Positions 1 through 11,492 of a stretch of DNA of 64,000 bases are shown here, one piece after another. The position numbers and the translations under genes were made by a program. Source of the DNA: Chlorokybus atmophyticus. Its lineage: Eukaryota; Streptophyta; Chlorokybophyceae; Chlorokybales; Chlorokybaceae. The stretch's first letter is position 1, and each line of letters opens with the position of its first letter. A model generated the notes under the pieces. It worked only from the letters and a program-made list of their open reading frames with translations, had not been told where the DNA came from and made no database searches. Location of the stretch: contig RHPI01001965.1 in assembly GCA_009103225.1 (NCBI GenBank), positions 623,580 to 687,579 on the forward strand, in the 5' to 3' direction.

Positions 1-70
1 TGTACGGGCACGCACTAAAGTAGGTCAGAAGCTCCCTCGTGATCTCGCACAAAAAGTTGAGGGCCACCGC

Positions 71-1100
71 ATGTTCATTACCCTCATGAAGGAGCGGCAC
101 AAGTATGCCTCCAGTCAGGTCGTCAACATGGATGAAGTTCCAGTCACGGTGGACATGCCCGCGACTCGCACGGTCAACCAGCAAGGCAGCCGCACTGTCA
201 CCATGAAAACAACAGGTGAGGCATGCATGCGCATGCAATCATGCAATCATTGCATGCTGAGGCACACACGTGTGAGTGGGTCGAGGCGGTGATGCGCAAG
301 CGGCCGAAGCGGGTTTTTGGCACGAGAGCGCTGCTTGTCTGGGATTCCTTTTCAGCACACATGTGTGAGTCCGTGAAAGCAGCAACGCAGGCTGGCGGTA
401 TCGATCAAGCTGTCATTCCGGGTGGGTGTACGCCTATTCTTCAACCTTTGGATGTAGGGGTGAACAAGCCTTTCAAAGACATGCTTCGTGCAAATGTGAG
501 TTGCTAAAATGTGCATGTGCTGATGTTGTGAGGAGTGCACAACTCACACGCTAGGTTGCATGTAAGTTTGTGTGCGTACCACCTGGGTGAGCTGCTCTTG
601 GGTAAGGTTGCAATAACGGTTGTCATCTTAGGTTGTCAGTCATGATTAACATTGTGCTTTGTTGGTGTATGCAGTGGGCGTTGTGGATGGCAGACCCAGC
701 CAACCATTCCTACACTGCAGGCGGCAACTTGCGGCACGCGGACTGGTCAACCGTAGTGTCGTGGGTGCATCAGGCTTGGGAGGAGTTGTCAGTGCAGACC
801 ATCATCAATGCGTTCAAGAAGGCGGGCGTGTGTGAAGCTGATTGGACCCCGGAGCAGGTCGTTGATGACAATGCGGACAATGTCGTCGATGTAGATGAGT
901 TGCCGCTGGAGGTACAGGAAGAGCGTGTGATCTCAGAGTTGGAGAAGTTGCGTGTGCGCGATGAGGCCAATGCTTCAAGGGCTAACCATATCGAGCTGTC
1001 CAGTGATGAGAGCGAGCTTGATAGCATGTGTACTAGCAGTGATGATGATGCACAGGAGGATGACGGTGATGACTCTGATATGATCTTGTGTGGTGAGAGA
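71..1100 (+). pseudogene. pogo/Tigger-type DDE transposase, incomplete
   Basis: Three exon-like blocks (71-215, about 289-495, 675 to about 1090) read as the DDE catalytic part and C-terminal tail of a pogo-family transposase, the nuclease of a cut-and-paste DNA transposon. Visible motifs are NMDE (first acidic residue), LVWDSFSAHM (second) and QPLDVGVNKPFK (third), followed by WMADPANHSYTAGGN, all typical of the family. Donors GTGAGG at 216 and GTGAGT at 496 and an acceptor ending at 674 fit GT-AG introns. The roughly 50 residues normally found between the first and second acidic residues are not visible, and the DNA-binding N-terminus lies left of the window. The tail is acidic (runs of D and E). 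The copy is probably inactive, although a missed exon could account for part of the gap. Confidence 0.75.
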
Positions 1101-1142
1101 TTACTTGAATTGGATGTTGTTGCTAGCATGTGTGATTCCCTC

Positions 1143-1146
1143 GCAC

Positions 1147-1178
<32 letters not shown>

Positions 1179-1187
1179 GCGCACACA
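1143..1187. repeat. (CA)n followed by (CG)n microsatellite
   Basis: About 20 bases of alternating CA run directly into about 20 bases of alternating CG, then back to CA. It follows the last recognisable transposase codons. The purine-pyrimidine alternation is of the Z-DNA-prone type. Confidence 0.9.
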
Positions 1188-1209
1188 GCAGGCAGCGCGC
1201 GTTATATGT

Positions 1210-1328
1210 CAATACAGTCCCCCTCAAGGAGGATACTAAAATGGGGGGGGGACTCTAAGGTCAAAACACAGTCCCCCCCCCAAATTTGCTGGGGGGGACT
1301 GTGTTCGGGGGGGGACTGTGTTGGGGTA
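1210..1328. repeat. C-run/G-run inverted repeats, likely end of the pogo element
   Basis: ACAGTCCCCC occurs at 1213, an ACACAGT plus C-run at about 1263, and two inverted copies (G-run plus ACTGTGTT) at about 1290-1305 and 1306-1322, the last followed by TA. Pogo-family ends usually begin CAGT and are flanked by a TA duplication, so this is probably the right terminal region. The partner end lies outside the window, so the exact boundary cannot be fixed. Confidence 0.5.
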
Positions 1329-2880
1329 AATACGGTACTCAAATGGTTAGGTACTTAGAAATTATGGCCGCATTAGTGGTAAAGGCTCTACCGTAAAGCC
1401 CTGCTAGACTCTGCAAGAAGTTACGGCTAATCTGCCCAGACCGAAGTTAGCTCAAGTCATTTTATAAGCGTTTTCACCACACTTCACCCTTTGAGAGAGT
1501 GGTGCAAACGCGCCTGTTAATTATTTGGTAAACCAAGAAGTGCACCGAATAGCCCATCCCGTCAGCTTTCCAACAAGCCTACCCACGACCCAAACGGACA
1601 AACAATGCGCCCGTACCGGCTATTCTTAATTAGGTGTCCGAAGTATGCAACACTTACCCTAGTGTGACTCTACATCATCTTGTGGTTCAACACCAATTTA
1701 TCCACATGCGGCCCTTGGAGTTTTGTGAAACGGAATTTACCTAAATTCAAAATTCATCATAAATGTTTCATGAATAGTTCGTAGTAATACCATCATCGCA
1801 GACACACAATGCATTCTTTCTTGTGATTGACATTTGCATGCTTATGTGTTTCACGGGGAAGGCGAGTAGTGTAGTGGTAGTGTATATATATAATTTGTCT
1901 CGGTGGTGAATTACATAGCATGCCGTGTGCTATGTATGATTAATGAATGCCACCGTGTGTATAGCTATACATGACACCCCTTGCATGCAACATATGAAGC
2001 GTAACATCTTTTGTATACTTGTTGGAAGATTATCTCTTTATAAAGGCGACAAATCCGCATTTGCGCATGAAGATACAACAAGGGACATTAGGCTCACATT
2101 ACGCCAATTTTTAGGCATCTTAAAACGCATTATAGCGTACGGATGATTACGCGATGATGACGCATGATGTTGCCTCGTGGCGAGGGCAACATCATCCTCT
2201 GCATATGTGAGCTCCACCTATAAACATCTTAGCAATGGGAAGTGGATGCTGCTAACAAGGTCGCGCTATGCGCAGCTGCCCACAAAATCACGCGCTTGGG
2301 TGTATACCTCGTACCACAGGTATTGGGCACCAGACTTACTGTGCGCCTACTACCGAAATGTCCAAGCTCGTGTGCGGTGTGGCAATCATGTTGTCTCAAG
2401 TGTGGGTGCATGAACCTCCTTGTCCTCACATGGATGCGGTGCTATCGCCGTCTGTCCTTCCAAAGGTAATGGCCATCCATCAGCAGAAACACAATAATAG
2501 TAATCCTCACTGCCCCGCCGGCTATGTAGCGATCAAGATTCTCCAGGGGCACTAGCAGATTCACAGACGGTTGCAGGCACTTAGCCCGGCAGCGGGCAGT
2601 TCTTTGCTGCACGAGAGCAGCAATGGGTTTAATAAGGCACAAAGGTAGAGAGGCCGCAGGTTTTAACGAATGGAAGCCGAGCAGGGCACGGCCAAGCAGG
2701 GCATTGACGAGCACAGTGCGTTAACATGCACCTGCTTTATGCGGTGGGCCTAATGCACCCTTTGTTACAAGCTATGCTCCCTGCAAGTGTTGGTGATACA
2801 CATGCTGTTGTTACCCAACTTGCTGCGACAAGTGCTCTAGTCAACCCCATCACCGTGCTCAGATGACCCACAGTCACACT
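1329..2880. other. Intergenic, no gene recognised
   Basis: About 1.5 kb of moderately AT-rich DNA. The short open frames at 2177-2555 overlap each other on both strands and resemble nothing I recognise. A weak foldback (GATGTTGCC ... GGCAACATC) lies at about 2165-2193. I see no RNA gene or clear repeat. Confidence 0.5.
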
Positions 2881-5817
2881 TCATACTGCACGCAATCGCC
2901 CAAGGGACTCTGCGTCTGAAGGCTGCCCAGAAGAAGAGCTATGCCCACTACCATAACCAAAGTCATTGGTTACAGTATGCAATGCTTTGCGCTTCTGCTG
3001 CCGACTGCTCTCGACTACGAGTGCTGAGTATGCTGATGACGCTAAGCTGGGCTTGTACTTAGTCCGTACGCCAATGAACACCACAGTGCACAAGAGCACA
3101 GTGATTGCGCACGATCGGAACAAAACAACTGCACGAACGCACGCCATAAGCATGCAATCTTGATACACCAAATGTTGCACAAGTGACACACGTCTCACCT
3201 GCACCAAAATGGTCGTACACAGTGCCACCAATCAACGAACCCACGCCGAAGCCCAGCCCAAATATGCAGCTGGTCATTATGCTCTGCATGGTGCTTTCGA
3301 GCCCAGGCGGCGCCAGCTCAGACGACTGCAATGTGCCGGAGGCATACGCGCAGCCAAATGTGATGCCGTGCAATGGCTCCACGAACAACACCGTCCAGGC
3401 TGAAGGCATGATGGAATAGAAACCCAGCCTGCGCAACACATACCACATTCAACAATGACATGTTGATGCCGGGCAAGCAATGAGTGCTGACCAACACTGC
3501 CAGGAGATGGTACCTTACGAAGTAACAGAGAAGTACCAATACAAGCGTGCCTTGAATGGTCAAGAGTTCAATAATCCTGCCGCTGAAGAACAACACAGGG
3601 ACTTCCGCAATGCATGTGACGGTCAGCGACAGTCCCATCAAGGTTTTGGAAGCGTGGAGCTCCTGCAGGTATAAAAATAGGTAGTTTTCAATTATTCCCA
3701 TGCACGCTCCGATGACGCACATGATGGCGTAGAAGCTCGCGGTGTAGATGTCCTTGACTACGACCGAGAAAGCCTCGATGTAATGTTGCAAAAAGGTCGG
3801 GGCTGCAATTGTGGGCGCTCTTGCTCGCGAGCGCAACATTGGCTCATCATCGCTGGACGTAGCCCCAGAAACGTTGCCATTATTAGACTCGACTTGAAGC
3901 TCTGTTGTCGGGAGCTTCACGAGTGTAACCCTTTTGCGAAACGGATATATTGTCGCCAGCGCCATCGTCATTGCAGCAACTGCGACACACAATCGCGCTT
4001 GCTTGAGCATGACCTTTACACGCCAACACTTCTTATATCGACAATGGATCTATGTTGTTTCCCTATCCTTGACAAAGTGTAATATAAGGTCATCTGGCAG
4101 TGTGCTGCCGAACGACTTGTACTCACTGATGATGTGCATGTAGAAGAGGGAATTCATGGCAGTTGCATCGATGACAGCGCCCGTGATAAGGCTGAAAGTG
4201 CCCCAACCTACGGCTCCCCACGCTCGCTGCCACGCCACATTCGTCAGCTCAACGATATGCGACTGGTGATTTCTCAGCTACTCCCACTGTGCAGCTTCCG
4301 CATGCTACAATGTCTCATCTGCACATGCGCATGAGGTGCTTGCCTTAACTGTGTATAATCAGTTCAAACGAACAAATATGTGTGCAGCTGATGACGATGA
4401 GCGCATGATGACACAACACCCACCTGCTTGCCAAAATCGCCCTTGTTCTCCAGTATGTCGAGCGCCCCCGAGTCCATCAATGGAGCAGCTGTTGAGTTGA
4501 AAGACTGCCGACATAATACATTCTCCGTTAGCGAGACGAACGTCTTTTCTCTCAAACTCAGCTGAGTTGACTGTTGCTTGCCTCAGACCAAATGACAAGC
4601 AGCAGCAGCGGCCAGAAGCCTCGCGGGTATTTGGTGCAGAAGCGTGCCACCGTCGCCACTGCTAGGGTGCCAAAAAGGATGTACTGCAAATATCACATAC
4701 TCAGTGCAAAGCAAGGCACTGTTACATCCACAAGTCGTCACGCAGAACAGCAAGACAACCTTTTTGTGACCAGTTCTGTCGGCGAGCGCACCCCACAACG
4801 GAGCAGTTGTGGCCGAGACAAAAGGGCGTACCTAGTTGCATGCGAACAACAAGCATGAAGTAGCAGCGCGTACAACCGTTGCTTCTGCAGGCCTTCTCAC
4901 ACATTGTCGAACATGGGTGGGGTTCAGGGGTTCAGCTTCATAGCTAATGCAAACTACTAGTTATATACTGCATGCATTGCAACTCCTGCTGAACTTATAC
5001 TCTCAGCCCACTACTGCATATTGCATGCCATGTTCAAGCTCAAACAGAGCTCCAGCCGCTACCTCTTGGGCAAGCTGGTAGCCTAAAACTATTAACTGGA
5101 TGCGTACAACCGTCAAACAGCCCGGGGGGGGGGATGGCATTATATAATGCNNNNNNNNNNNNNNNNNNNNNNNNNNNNNNNNNNNNNNNNNNNNNNNNNN
5201 NNNNNNNNNNNNNNNNNNNNNNNNNNNNNNNNNNNNNNNNNNNNNNNNNNNNNNNNNNNNNNNNNNNNNNNNNNNNNNNNNNNNNNNNNNNNNNNNNNNN
5301 NNNNNNNNNNNNNNNNNNNNNNNNNNNNNNNNNNNNNNNNNNNNNNNNNNNNNNNNNNNNNNNNNNNNNNNNNNNNNNNNNNNNNNNNNNNNNNNNNNNN
5401 NNNNNNNNNNGGGGGGGGGGTATTGGTAACGTATACCTGCTACTTACCCCAGTGAGAATGCCGATGTACGACTCTGATATTCCAATCATCTTGTAGTAAA
5501 CTGCACCCACACAATGCATGCCCAATGGTTAAGTACCATGCTCTAGCATGTCAAAAGCAAGCAGGTGCAAGCATTGAACACGCTCAGGCAGAGGAGCAAC
5601 CATGCTGCAGCCGTGGTCTGTTGTTGCTTCTACCAATACTATGTACAAGTCACAATAGCAAAGAAACAATGCTAGCTGCCAAACCTGGCAGGTAGGGCAG
5701 CACGCACACAAGGCTTCCGAAGTACCCGCAGTATGCTGCCTTCACCACTAGCAGCCGCCTGTTCACGCCTGGCCACCATCCAGCTTGGTGATGATCATGA
5801 TGCTCGTCGTCCACCAT
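2881..5817 (-). CDS. MFS transporter, MFSD6/MFS_1_like family, nine exons
   Basis: Predicted integral membrane carrier; substrate unknown. I resolve nine exons: 5817-5685, 5500-5448, 4831-4742, 4683-4572, 4488-4424, 4226-4127, 3979-3514, 3428-3199, 3128-2881. Every junction keeps phase and the sum is 1497 nt, giving 498 residues, a normal size for the family. Family hallmarks in order: GYFGSLVCVLPYLP and GISESYIGILTG (helices 1-2), RPFVS...APLWGALADRTGHKK (loop 2-3 signature), LMDSGALDIL...FGKQRAWGAVGWG, a charged central loop, NYLFLYLQELHASKTLMGLS, and VEPLHGITFGCAYASG...LAPPGLESTMQ. The start ATG at 5817 is the first Met of an open frame that runs into helix 1. The assembly gap falls wholly in intron 2. 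The exon 4 donor (after 4572) is the least certain junction. The gene is divergent from the gene at 6250. Confidence 0.85.
5151..5410. other. Assembly gap (260 N) flanked by G-runs
   Basis: A run of N is bordered by G homopolymers at 5125-5133 and 5411-5420. It lies in intron 2 of the MFS transporter, so no coding sequence appears to be lost. The G-runs probably caused the gap. Confidence 0.95.
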
Positions 5818-6249
5818 GGCTCCAAGCGAACATGCGCCGCACCCTCACAACCACCGCCGCCGCTTCTCCCACTCTGCTGACGCTTGAGCTGGCTACTGTA
5901 CGTGTGTCAGCTGCTGCTTATTGGCGGCGGCGGCATTGAACTGGAGCGGAACGCCGTGGAAGGAAGGGAAGGCATGCCGAAGAAAGGCAAGACAGGCTTG
6001 CTTACAGAGTCGCGTCTGTGTGTTGGTTGCAGAAGTGCAGCGTTTACAAGCTGGTCTGGGCCAGGGATGCTGCACTGAACCCAGCTGCTGCTGCCCGCAG
6101 TGCCCGAGAGGCAATTGCTTTGTTTACTATTTGTGCAACATGCAGCATTGCTAACCTACTTGCTCGCTTGTCTGCTTGCCTGCCCTCCTTGCTTATAGCA
6201 TTGGTCCAAAGTAGTTCGAAGCAGCTGCGGCTGGCTGCCTTGTGAACTT
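5818..6249. other. Divergent intergenic/5' region
   Basis: Sequence between the MFS start (5817, -) and the CYTH-like gene (+). The open frames at 5884-6245 overlap in several frames and show no recognisable domain. A first exon of the downstream gene could be hidden here. Confidence 0.4.
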
Positions 6250-7367
6250 TTGCTTTACACGAACAGCGTCATTGAAAGCATACTGACGGCTCTTGCGGCA
6301 TGCATGCACATGTGCTTAAGCACTGCTGGGACATTCATACATTGCAGCAAAGCATGCGCAAAAACTCTACAATACTTGTCGGACTTGCGGGTAGTTGATG
6401 CATTGAATCACGCAGTGAAAAATAGTTGGGAGTACCGAGTGAACCACAAGCTCCCCGCCAACGATCTCGCGGCCGCGGCGAGCCTCCTGAGCGTGGTCCA
6501 TCTCTTCAAGGGAGTGCCCGAGCAGGAAGAGCGCGCGGACGTGTACTGGCGCACTCCCGACAACATTTCCCTCAAAGAGCGCGGAGGTGGTGCCGACCTC
6601 CTTGAACTAAAGGTACACACCACTGTGCTGGTTATTCGGCACAGACTGAAACTACGTGTATCTGGAAATAACAACACACCTATACCATATGTACAGTAGC
6701 AGTTCAAGTGACCACACCCATCAATAATAGTAACTACACTCTCACCAGTGACACCCACTGGCAGACCACCTCCAAGCACTGGAGGTGGTCTGCCAGTGCT
6801 TCTGAGAACAAAAGCAATCCATAATGCCATCAAGCTACCAAGCTGCCAACCCAAAGCCTGCAACGCATTTGTTTCTACTCAACTGTAGACCACTTTGCCG
6901 CCAAAGTGGTCTACAGTTGAATACCAACATACAACATTGACTGCATGTGACAGGTTTGCAAGGCGCAGCATCCTCAGTGCTTTGGGCTGGAAGATTGGGT
7001 GAAGCATGCTGTGGACGGGCAGGCGGACTTGGAAAGCAAGCTGTTGATGGAGGGGCTGCATCCGACTGCGCTGACGGACTCCCTGGCATCGCCTCTGCGC
7101 ATCATCACGCGCAAGCGACGTGTGCAGGCCAAAATGTCCATTGCTCAGGGCGTCAAGCTGGAGCAAACTGATTTGGTCATTGAATTTGTTGGCACAAACA
7201 TCCCGCCCTCGCACTGGCGAAGCATAGCTCTTGGCGGCAAGGCTCCTGAAAGCCTGCAAGCTGCCCTCCCAATGCTTGCCCAAGCGGGTCTCCCCAACTC
7301 CAATGCGAGCACCGTGTTTGTAGGAGCATACCCCGCGCTCTTCAACTACATCCTGCAGGGAGGATGA
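6250..7367 (+). CDS. CYTH-like (triphosphate tunnel) domain protein, two visible exons
   Basis: Exon 6250-6612 and exon 6954-7367 join in phase 0 (donor AAG|GTACAC, acceptor GACAG|GTT). The protein has WEYRVNHKL near the start of the domain, DVYWRTPDNISLKER then LLELKVC, and later RVQAKMSI, SHWRSIALGG and GAYPALFNYI. This order (acidic/basic strand, Y-x-TPD, L-x-x-R, ELK, late W-x-SI) is what I expect of CYTH-fold proteins such as triphosphatases. The usual ExExK is degenerate (EYR), so catalysis is doubtful. The true start is uncertain: the first about 50 residues from 6250 look like untranslated or intronic sequence, and an acceptor near 6351 or 6400 is possible. Alternative: a lineage-specific protein of unknown function. 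Confidence 0.55.
6756..6798. repeat. Perfect hairpin, 19-bp arms, 5-nt loop
   Basis: Arms 6756-6774 and 6780-6798 (CACTGGCAGACCACCTCCA and its reverse complement) flank AGCAC. It lies in the intron of the CYTH-like gene. Confidence 0.95.
6879..6920. repeat. Second perfect hairpin in the same intron
   Basis: Arms 6879-6897 and 6902-6920 (TCAACTGTAGACCACTTTG and its reverse complement) flank the 4-nt loop CCGC. Its sequence is mostly unrelated to the hairpin 80 bases upstream; only TAGACCAC/CAGACCAC is shared. Confidence 0.95.
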
Positions 7368-8145
7368 AAGCTGAAGTAATGCAACTCTGAAGGTATGGTT
7401 GTTGATTGCCGTTGAAGTTTGTTGGCTCGGCAGCAGCGGCTATAACATCAAGGGCTGGTGCTGCAGTGCTCAGCAGAAACTGCTCACAAGAGATACAATA
7501 AGATTGACAAGGAAACCTGCCCTTACGCGGATCTCCATTAGTATCTTTTTACTAATATAGCGTCGAGATGCGCCGCACAGCCAGATGTTTTGTGTGTTGG
7601 TGCCGCACTACTGGTACAAGCTGAGCCACGGACGGCATGCAGCTCTTAGCTAAGTCAGGTTGCACCCTTACGTCAACTGCTAGTCGTTGCATAGAGAGTA
7701 TATAGCTGCCAAGGCAGTAGTCTACTTATTGCAATAGTCTGCTTAATGGTGAGTACCAGGATGATTGAGCTTTGTACGAACCAGTGCACACATCATCATG
7801 ACTGATAGCAGCCTCACACCTGCGGTGTCAAATTATGGACATATATTCGTGCTGTTACATTGTGAAATCAGGCAACTCGCAATGCTACTCCATGCAGGGA
7901 TGTGTGAACAGTCACCAGCAACTCAGCAGCCAGGTGTCGACCGACCCATTGATGTGCAAACGAGGCATTCTGCCAAAGCTGCAGGCCAGGCCCAAATGTA
8001 TAAAAGCCCAAAGCTGAACACTGCACACTACTATGATATATAAACAACGGGTCCTTTAAGTATACACAACCAACCATTATTTGGTCTAAGTGGCGCACGT
8101 AACACATTGCTGCTTATTGACACTAAACGTCAACACCACTGACCA
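7368..8145. other. Convergent intergenic region, nothing recognised
   Basis: Lies between the stops of the CYTH-like gene (+) and RecN (-). It presumably holds both 3' UTRs. No repeat or RNA gene is seen. Confidence 0.5.
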
Positions 8146-11100
8146 TCAATTAATGTGCGCAAAATGGTTAGACTTGGCCATCATGTCGTCCAAGTCGACC
8201 CAGTGGTTGCCGTTGTTGTCAGACCTAACATCGCGGTTGAGCTGCATCTGCTCAGCCAAATTGTTCATCCTGTCAAGCCCCTTGACACTCTGAAGCAGGA
8301 TGCCATCATGGCCATTGCCGTTGCCATGGCCGTTCGGCTGCAAGCGCTCCATTCTGCTCCTCCACAGCTGCGCAGCATTTGTGATGAGCTCTGCTGCCGC
8401 GTCTGTGCCCATCCCCAACATCTGACTGATCTCCTGAACGCGCTCGTGCTCGGAGGTCAGGTTCTGAATTGCCGTGATGGCACGACCGTCATCAGTCTTG
8501 TGCTTGACCACCTTGAGGTGCTTGTCGGCGAACACAGCCACCTGCGGGAGATGTGTCACGCACAGCACCTGCGTGTTGCCAAACTCCGAAAGTCGGCGCA
8601 GTGCGTCTCCCACGCGAGAGCCCAACCGACCACCCACACCGCTGTCCAACTCGTCAAAGACAGCAACAGGCGAACCAGCTGTGCCCGAAGCACCTGTTGA
8701 CACATCACTCAGTCAACATCACCTACGATTAACATTTAATGCACTGAAAGTTACTGCTTTGCACTCTCGACAACTCACCTGGTGTGGTCTTCAAGGCAAG
8801 CATGATGCGGGCGCTCTCTCCACCGGATGCAACATGGGCGAGGGGGCGGAGGGGCTCGGCCGGGCTGGCGGCCAGAAGGAAGGTGACGCTGTCGAGGCCG
8901 TTGGAGGTGTACTTGTACAGGGCGTCCGGCTCTTCCCCGAGCTGTTCTGCCTCACCGACTCTGAATGAGTTGGACCCGCTGCCCCAGAGCGGCACATCCC
9001 CGTTCTCGCCGCCATCCAGACCCAAGCCCATTACACGGTAAGCCGAGGGGTCCGCCTCAGTCCAGTTGATCTTCACATGGAACTGGCTACCCTCCATCCC
9101 AAGCTGGGCGAGGGAGCTCTCAACGGCCTGCTTCAGCCCGCTCACAGCCTCGCGCCGGCGGCGGCTCAGCTCCACTGCCGCCTCGCCCATCTGCCGCGCC
9201 AGCTGCCTGCGCTCGTGCACAATCGACTCCTTTCGCTGCTGCAGATTTTCGAGATCGTCCAGTGTGGACTGCGCCTCCTCTGCCGCAAGTAGCAGTGCGT
9301 CAAAGCTGGGTTGCCTGTACCGGTACTTCAACTTGTCAAGGTCCTTCAGACGCTTGGACACCACGTCATAGCGACGATCTGAGAACTGCGTCCCCATCGC
9401 AAACGTCTCAACCCGAGACTCCGCCTGCACATGCAAAGACATTGGTTTACTCCACGCAGATGCAACAAGTTGCCAGCAGCGCATAGCATGCGTCATGCCA
9501 CTGCATGAGAACGAAGGCAAGGCCAATGACCGGTATGTACCTCCATCAGCAGGGTCTCTGCCTGCATGACCAAGTCAAGCGCGTCGTTGATGAGCTTGGC
9601 GCCGTCATCCTCCTCCAGTAATTCCTCTTCTTCTGCCAGCTCATCATTGTCATCGTCAGGAGGCGGCCCCTGCTGCTCCGCCTGCAAGCCCTGCAGCTCC
9701 CGCGTGATGGCCTTCAGAGTGCTGTACACGCTCCCCGAGGATCCGTGACTGGTCACCACCCCGGCAGAGAACGCAGAGTGCGCACGCTGGCAAGCTTCAA
9801 TGGTGGCACGGCTGTTTTCAAGCTGCCTCAACTCCGCACGCAACTTGACTTCCTCTCCCTGAATTATGTTCGCCGCAGCAACGTCCTGTAGACAGTTGCA
9901 TGCATGAATAACATGGCTGCTTGAAGGCATGACTGGTATGCATAGAAGCGGAGAGGACACTTGCATGTAAAACTTAGGTGCAAGTTCACTATGGCTTACC
10001 TCGATCAGGTCCATCAGATCATCGGCATCGGTGTTGGTGGCACGGTTGATCTGTTCAGCAGCTTCACCAAGGGAGCGCGCCTTGAGGGCAAGCTGTGCAA
10101 ACTCCATGGCCGCCTGCGTGGTGCCGGCATAGCGGTCGAGCAGGGCCAGTTGGGCACTTTCGCTGAGCAACGTGTTCTGAACGTTCTGCCCGTTGATGTC
10201 AACAAGGGCAGATCCAAGCGCGCGAAGCACCCGCAGGGGGACGATCACGCCATTAACGCGGCAGATTGTCTTCGCACGAACATAACCGGAAGAGGTCATC
10301 CCATTTGACGTGCTCGGCTGATCGTCAAGGACAATCTCTCTACGCAAATACAGCCGGCAGCCGTCCTGGCTGAGAGAAGCAGTCGGCAGAGCACTCTCAT
10401 AGTTGGCGAGCACGCTCTTTATAGCACGAATCTGGTGCCCCGCAACAAGGACTTCACCCTCTATGAGAGCACTTGTTGCAGGAGGACGCACGCAATCATC
10501 TATGAGGGGAGCTCCAAGCAGCTGCAGATGATTTCGGTTAGCAAACAGACGGACAGCTTAAGCGCAAGACTGTGGACCACATGCTGATCAAAGAGACACA
10601 AGGTTACCCGGCTGGCAAGATGAAACACAGCCAAGCTATGCTGAGATGGTCACCTGAGAAACAGCGCCCAACAGGACGGATTTGCCGGCACCACTCTCGC
10701 CAGTAACAACATTCAGCCCGGGCAAGAACTGCACCATCTGTTCTTCTATCAATGCAAAGTTCCTGAGAACACAGAAGACGTATCAGACCCATGCTTTCAC
10801 GCTTTCAAAGGTTTCCCCACTGCCTGTGTCAATCAACATCATAGATGCCTGCTTGATATTATTGTAGACAACAGGCATGGCGCTAACCAGTGCTGTGCAA
10901 GATGGTGCCACAAGAAGGATAGCGACCACTGACATCGCCCACACGCAACTAGAATTGTCTGCCATTTCCAGCAAAACACGTTCTTGACGGCAAAAAGGCA
11001 GCAGCGTTGAGTGTGATGCTTGCTTGCTCACCTGATGTTGATGCCACGGATGTACGTGTGGTGGATGGGAAGCATGAAGTCGGCGTCCGAGGCGCCGTTG

Positions 11101-11492
11101 GTCATCATGGACGAGGCGGAGAAGGCCTTCCTGGCTCTGCCTCTGGGCTTCCTGGGGGAGCTTGGGACGGGAGAGGCGGCGGTGGCCGGGGGTGGCGGTT
11201 GCGTTGCTGCCGGGACAGGCATGTGCGGACCGGAGGCGGTGGCTCTGATCGTGGTGGAGATGGTGGAGGTGGAGGTGGAGGATGACGAGCCAGCTGCAGC
11301 GGAGAGGCGCCGAAGCTGAACCTGAACCTGCGCCCACTGCAAGCTGTTGCCGCCAGCCTTCCACGCAACCCCTCCCTCATGCACCGGCAGCTGCCTCCCT
11401 GCAACCCGCCTGCCCAGCCGCCCCAGCGCCGCTGCCGTCGCCATCGCGGCCGGCACCGCTGCCGGCACGGCGGCCGCCGCCGACGTCGGCAT
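8146..11492 (-). CDS. recN: RecN-like DNA repair ATPase, probably plastid-targeted
   Basis: SMC-family ATPase that acts in DNA double-strand-break repair in bacteria and, by inference, in an organelle here. Six exons: 11492-11032, 10762-10654, 10521-10000, 9885-9541, 9424-8779, 8693-8146. All phases close and the total is 2631 nt, giving 876 residues, versus about 550 in bacteria. RNFALIEE then GESGAGKS (Walker A, end of exon 2 region), LVDINGQN, a long coiled coil with an acidic insert (exon 4, DDDNDELAEEEELLEEDD), LAHVASGGESARIMLALK (ABC signature), VFDELDSGVGGRLG (Walker B/D-loop) and VLCVTHLPQVAVFADKHL (H-loop) are all present, so the ATPase looks intact. The first about 150 residues are Ala/Arg/Ser-rich without acidic residues at the extreme N-terminus, like a transit peptide. 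ATG 11492 is the first Met after an in-frame stop. Confidence 0.93.

Noticed and set aside
1861-1900. Possible tRNA A-box at GTAGTGTAGTGGTAG
   Set aside because: No matching B-box or cloverleaf can be drawn; I found no convincing tRNA in the window.
2242-2469. Frame resembling part of a bacterial insertion-sequence transposase
   Set aside because: Similarity is vague, overlapping frames are equally open, and no other domain or ends are seen.
5040-5525. Open frames spanning the N-run
   Set aside because: They consist of unknown bases; the true exon here is 5448-5500 on the - strand.
8155-9486. + strand open frames of up to 181 codons
   Set aside because: Antisense shadows of recN exons 5 and 6.
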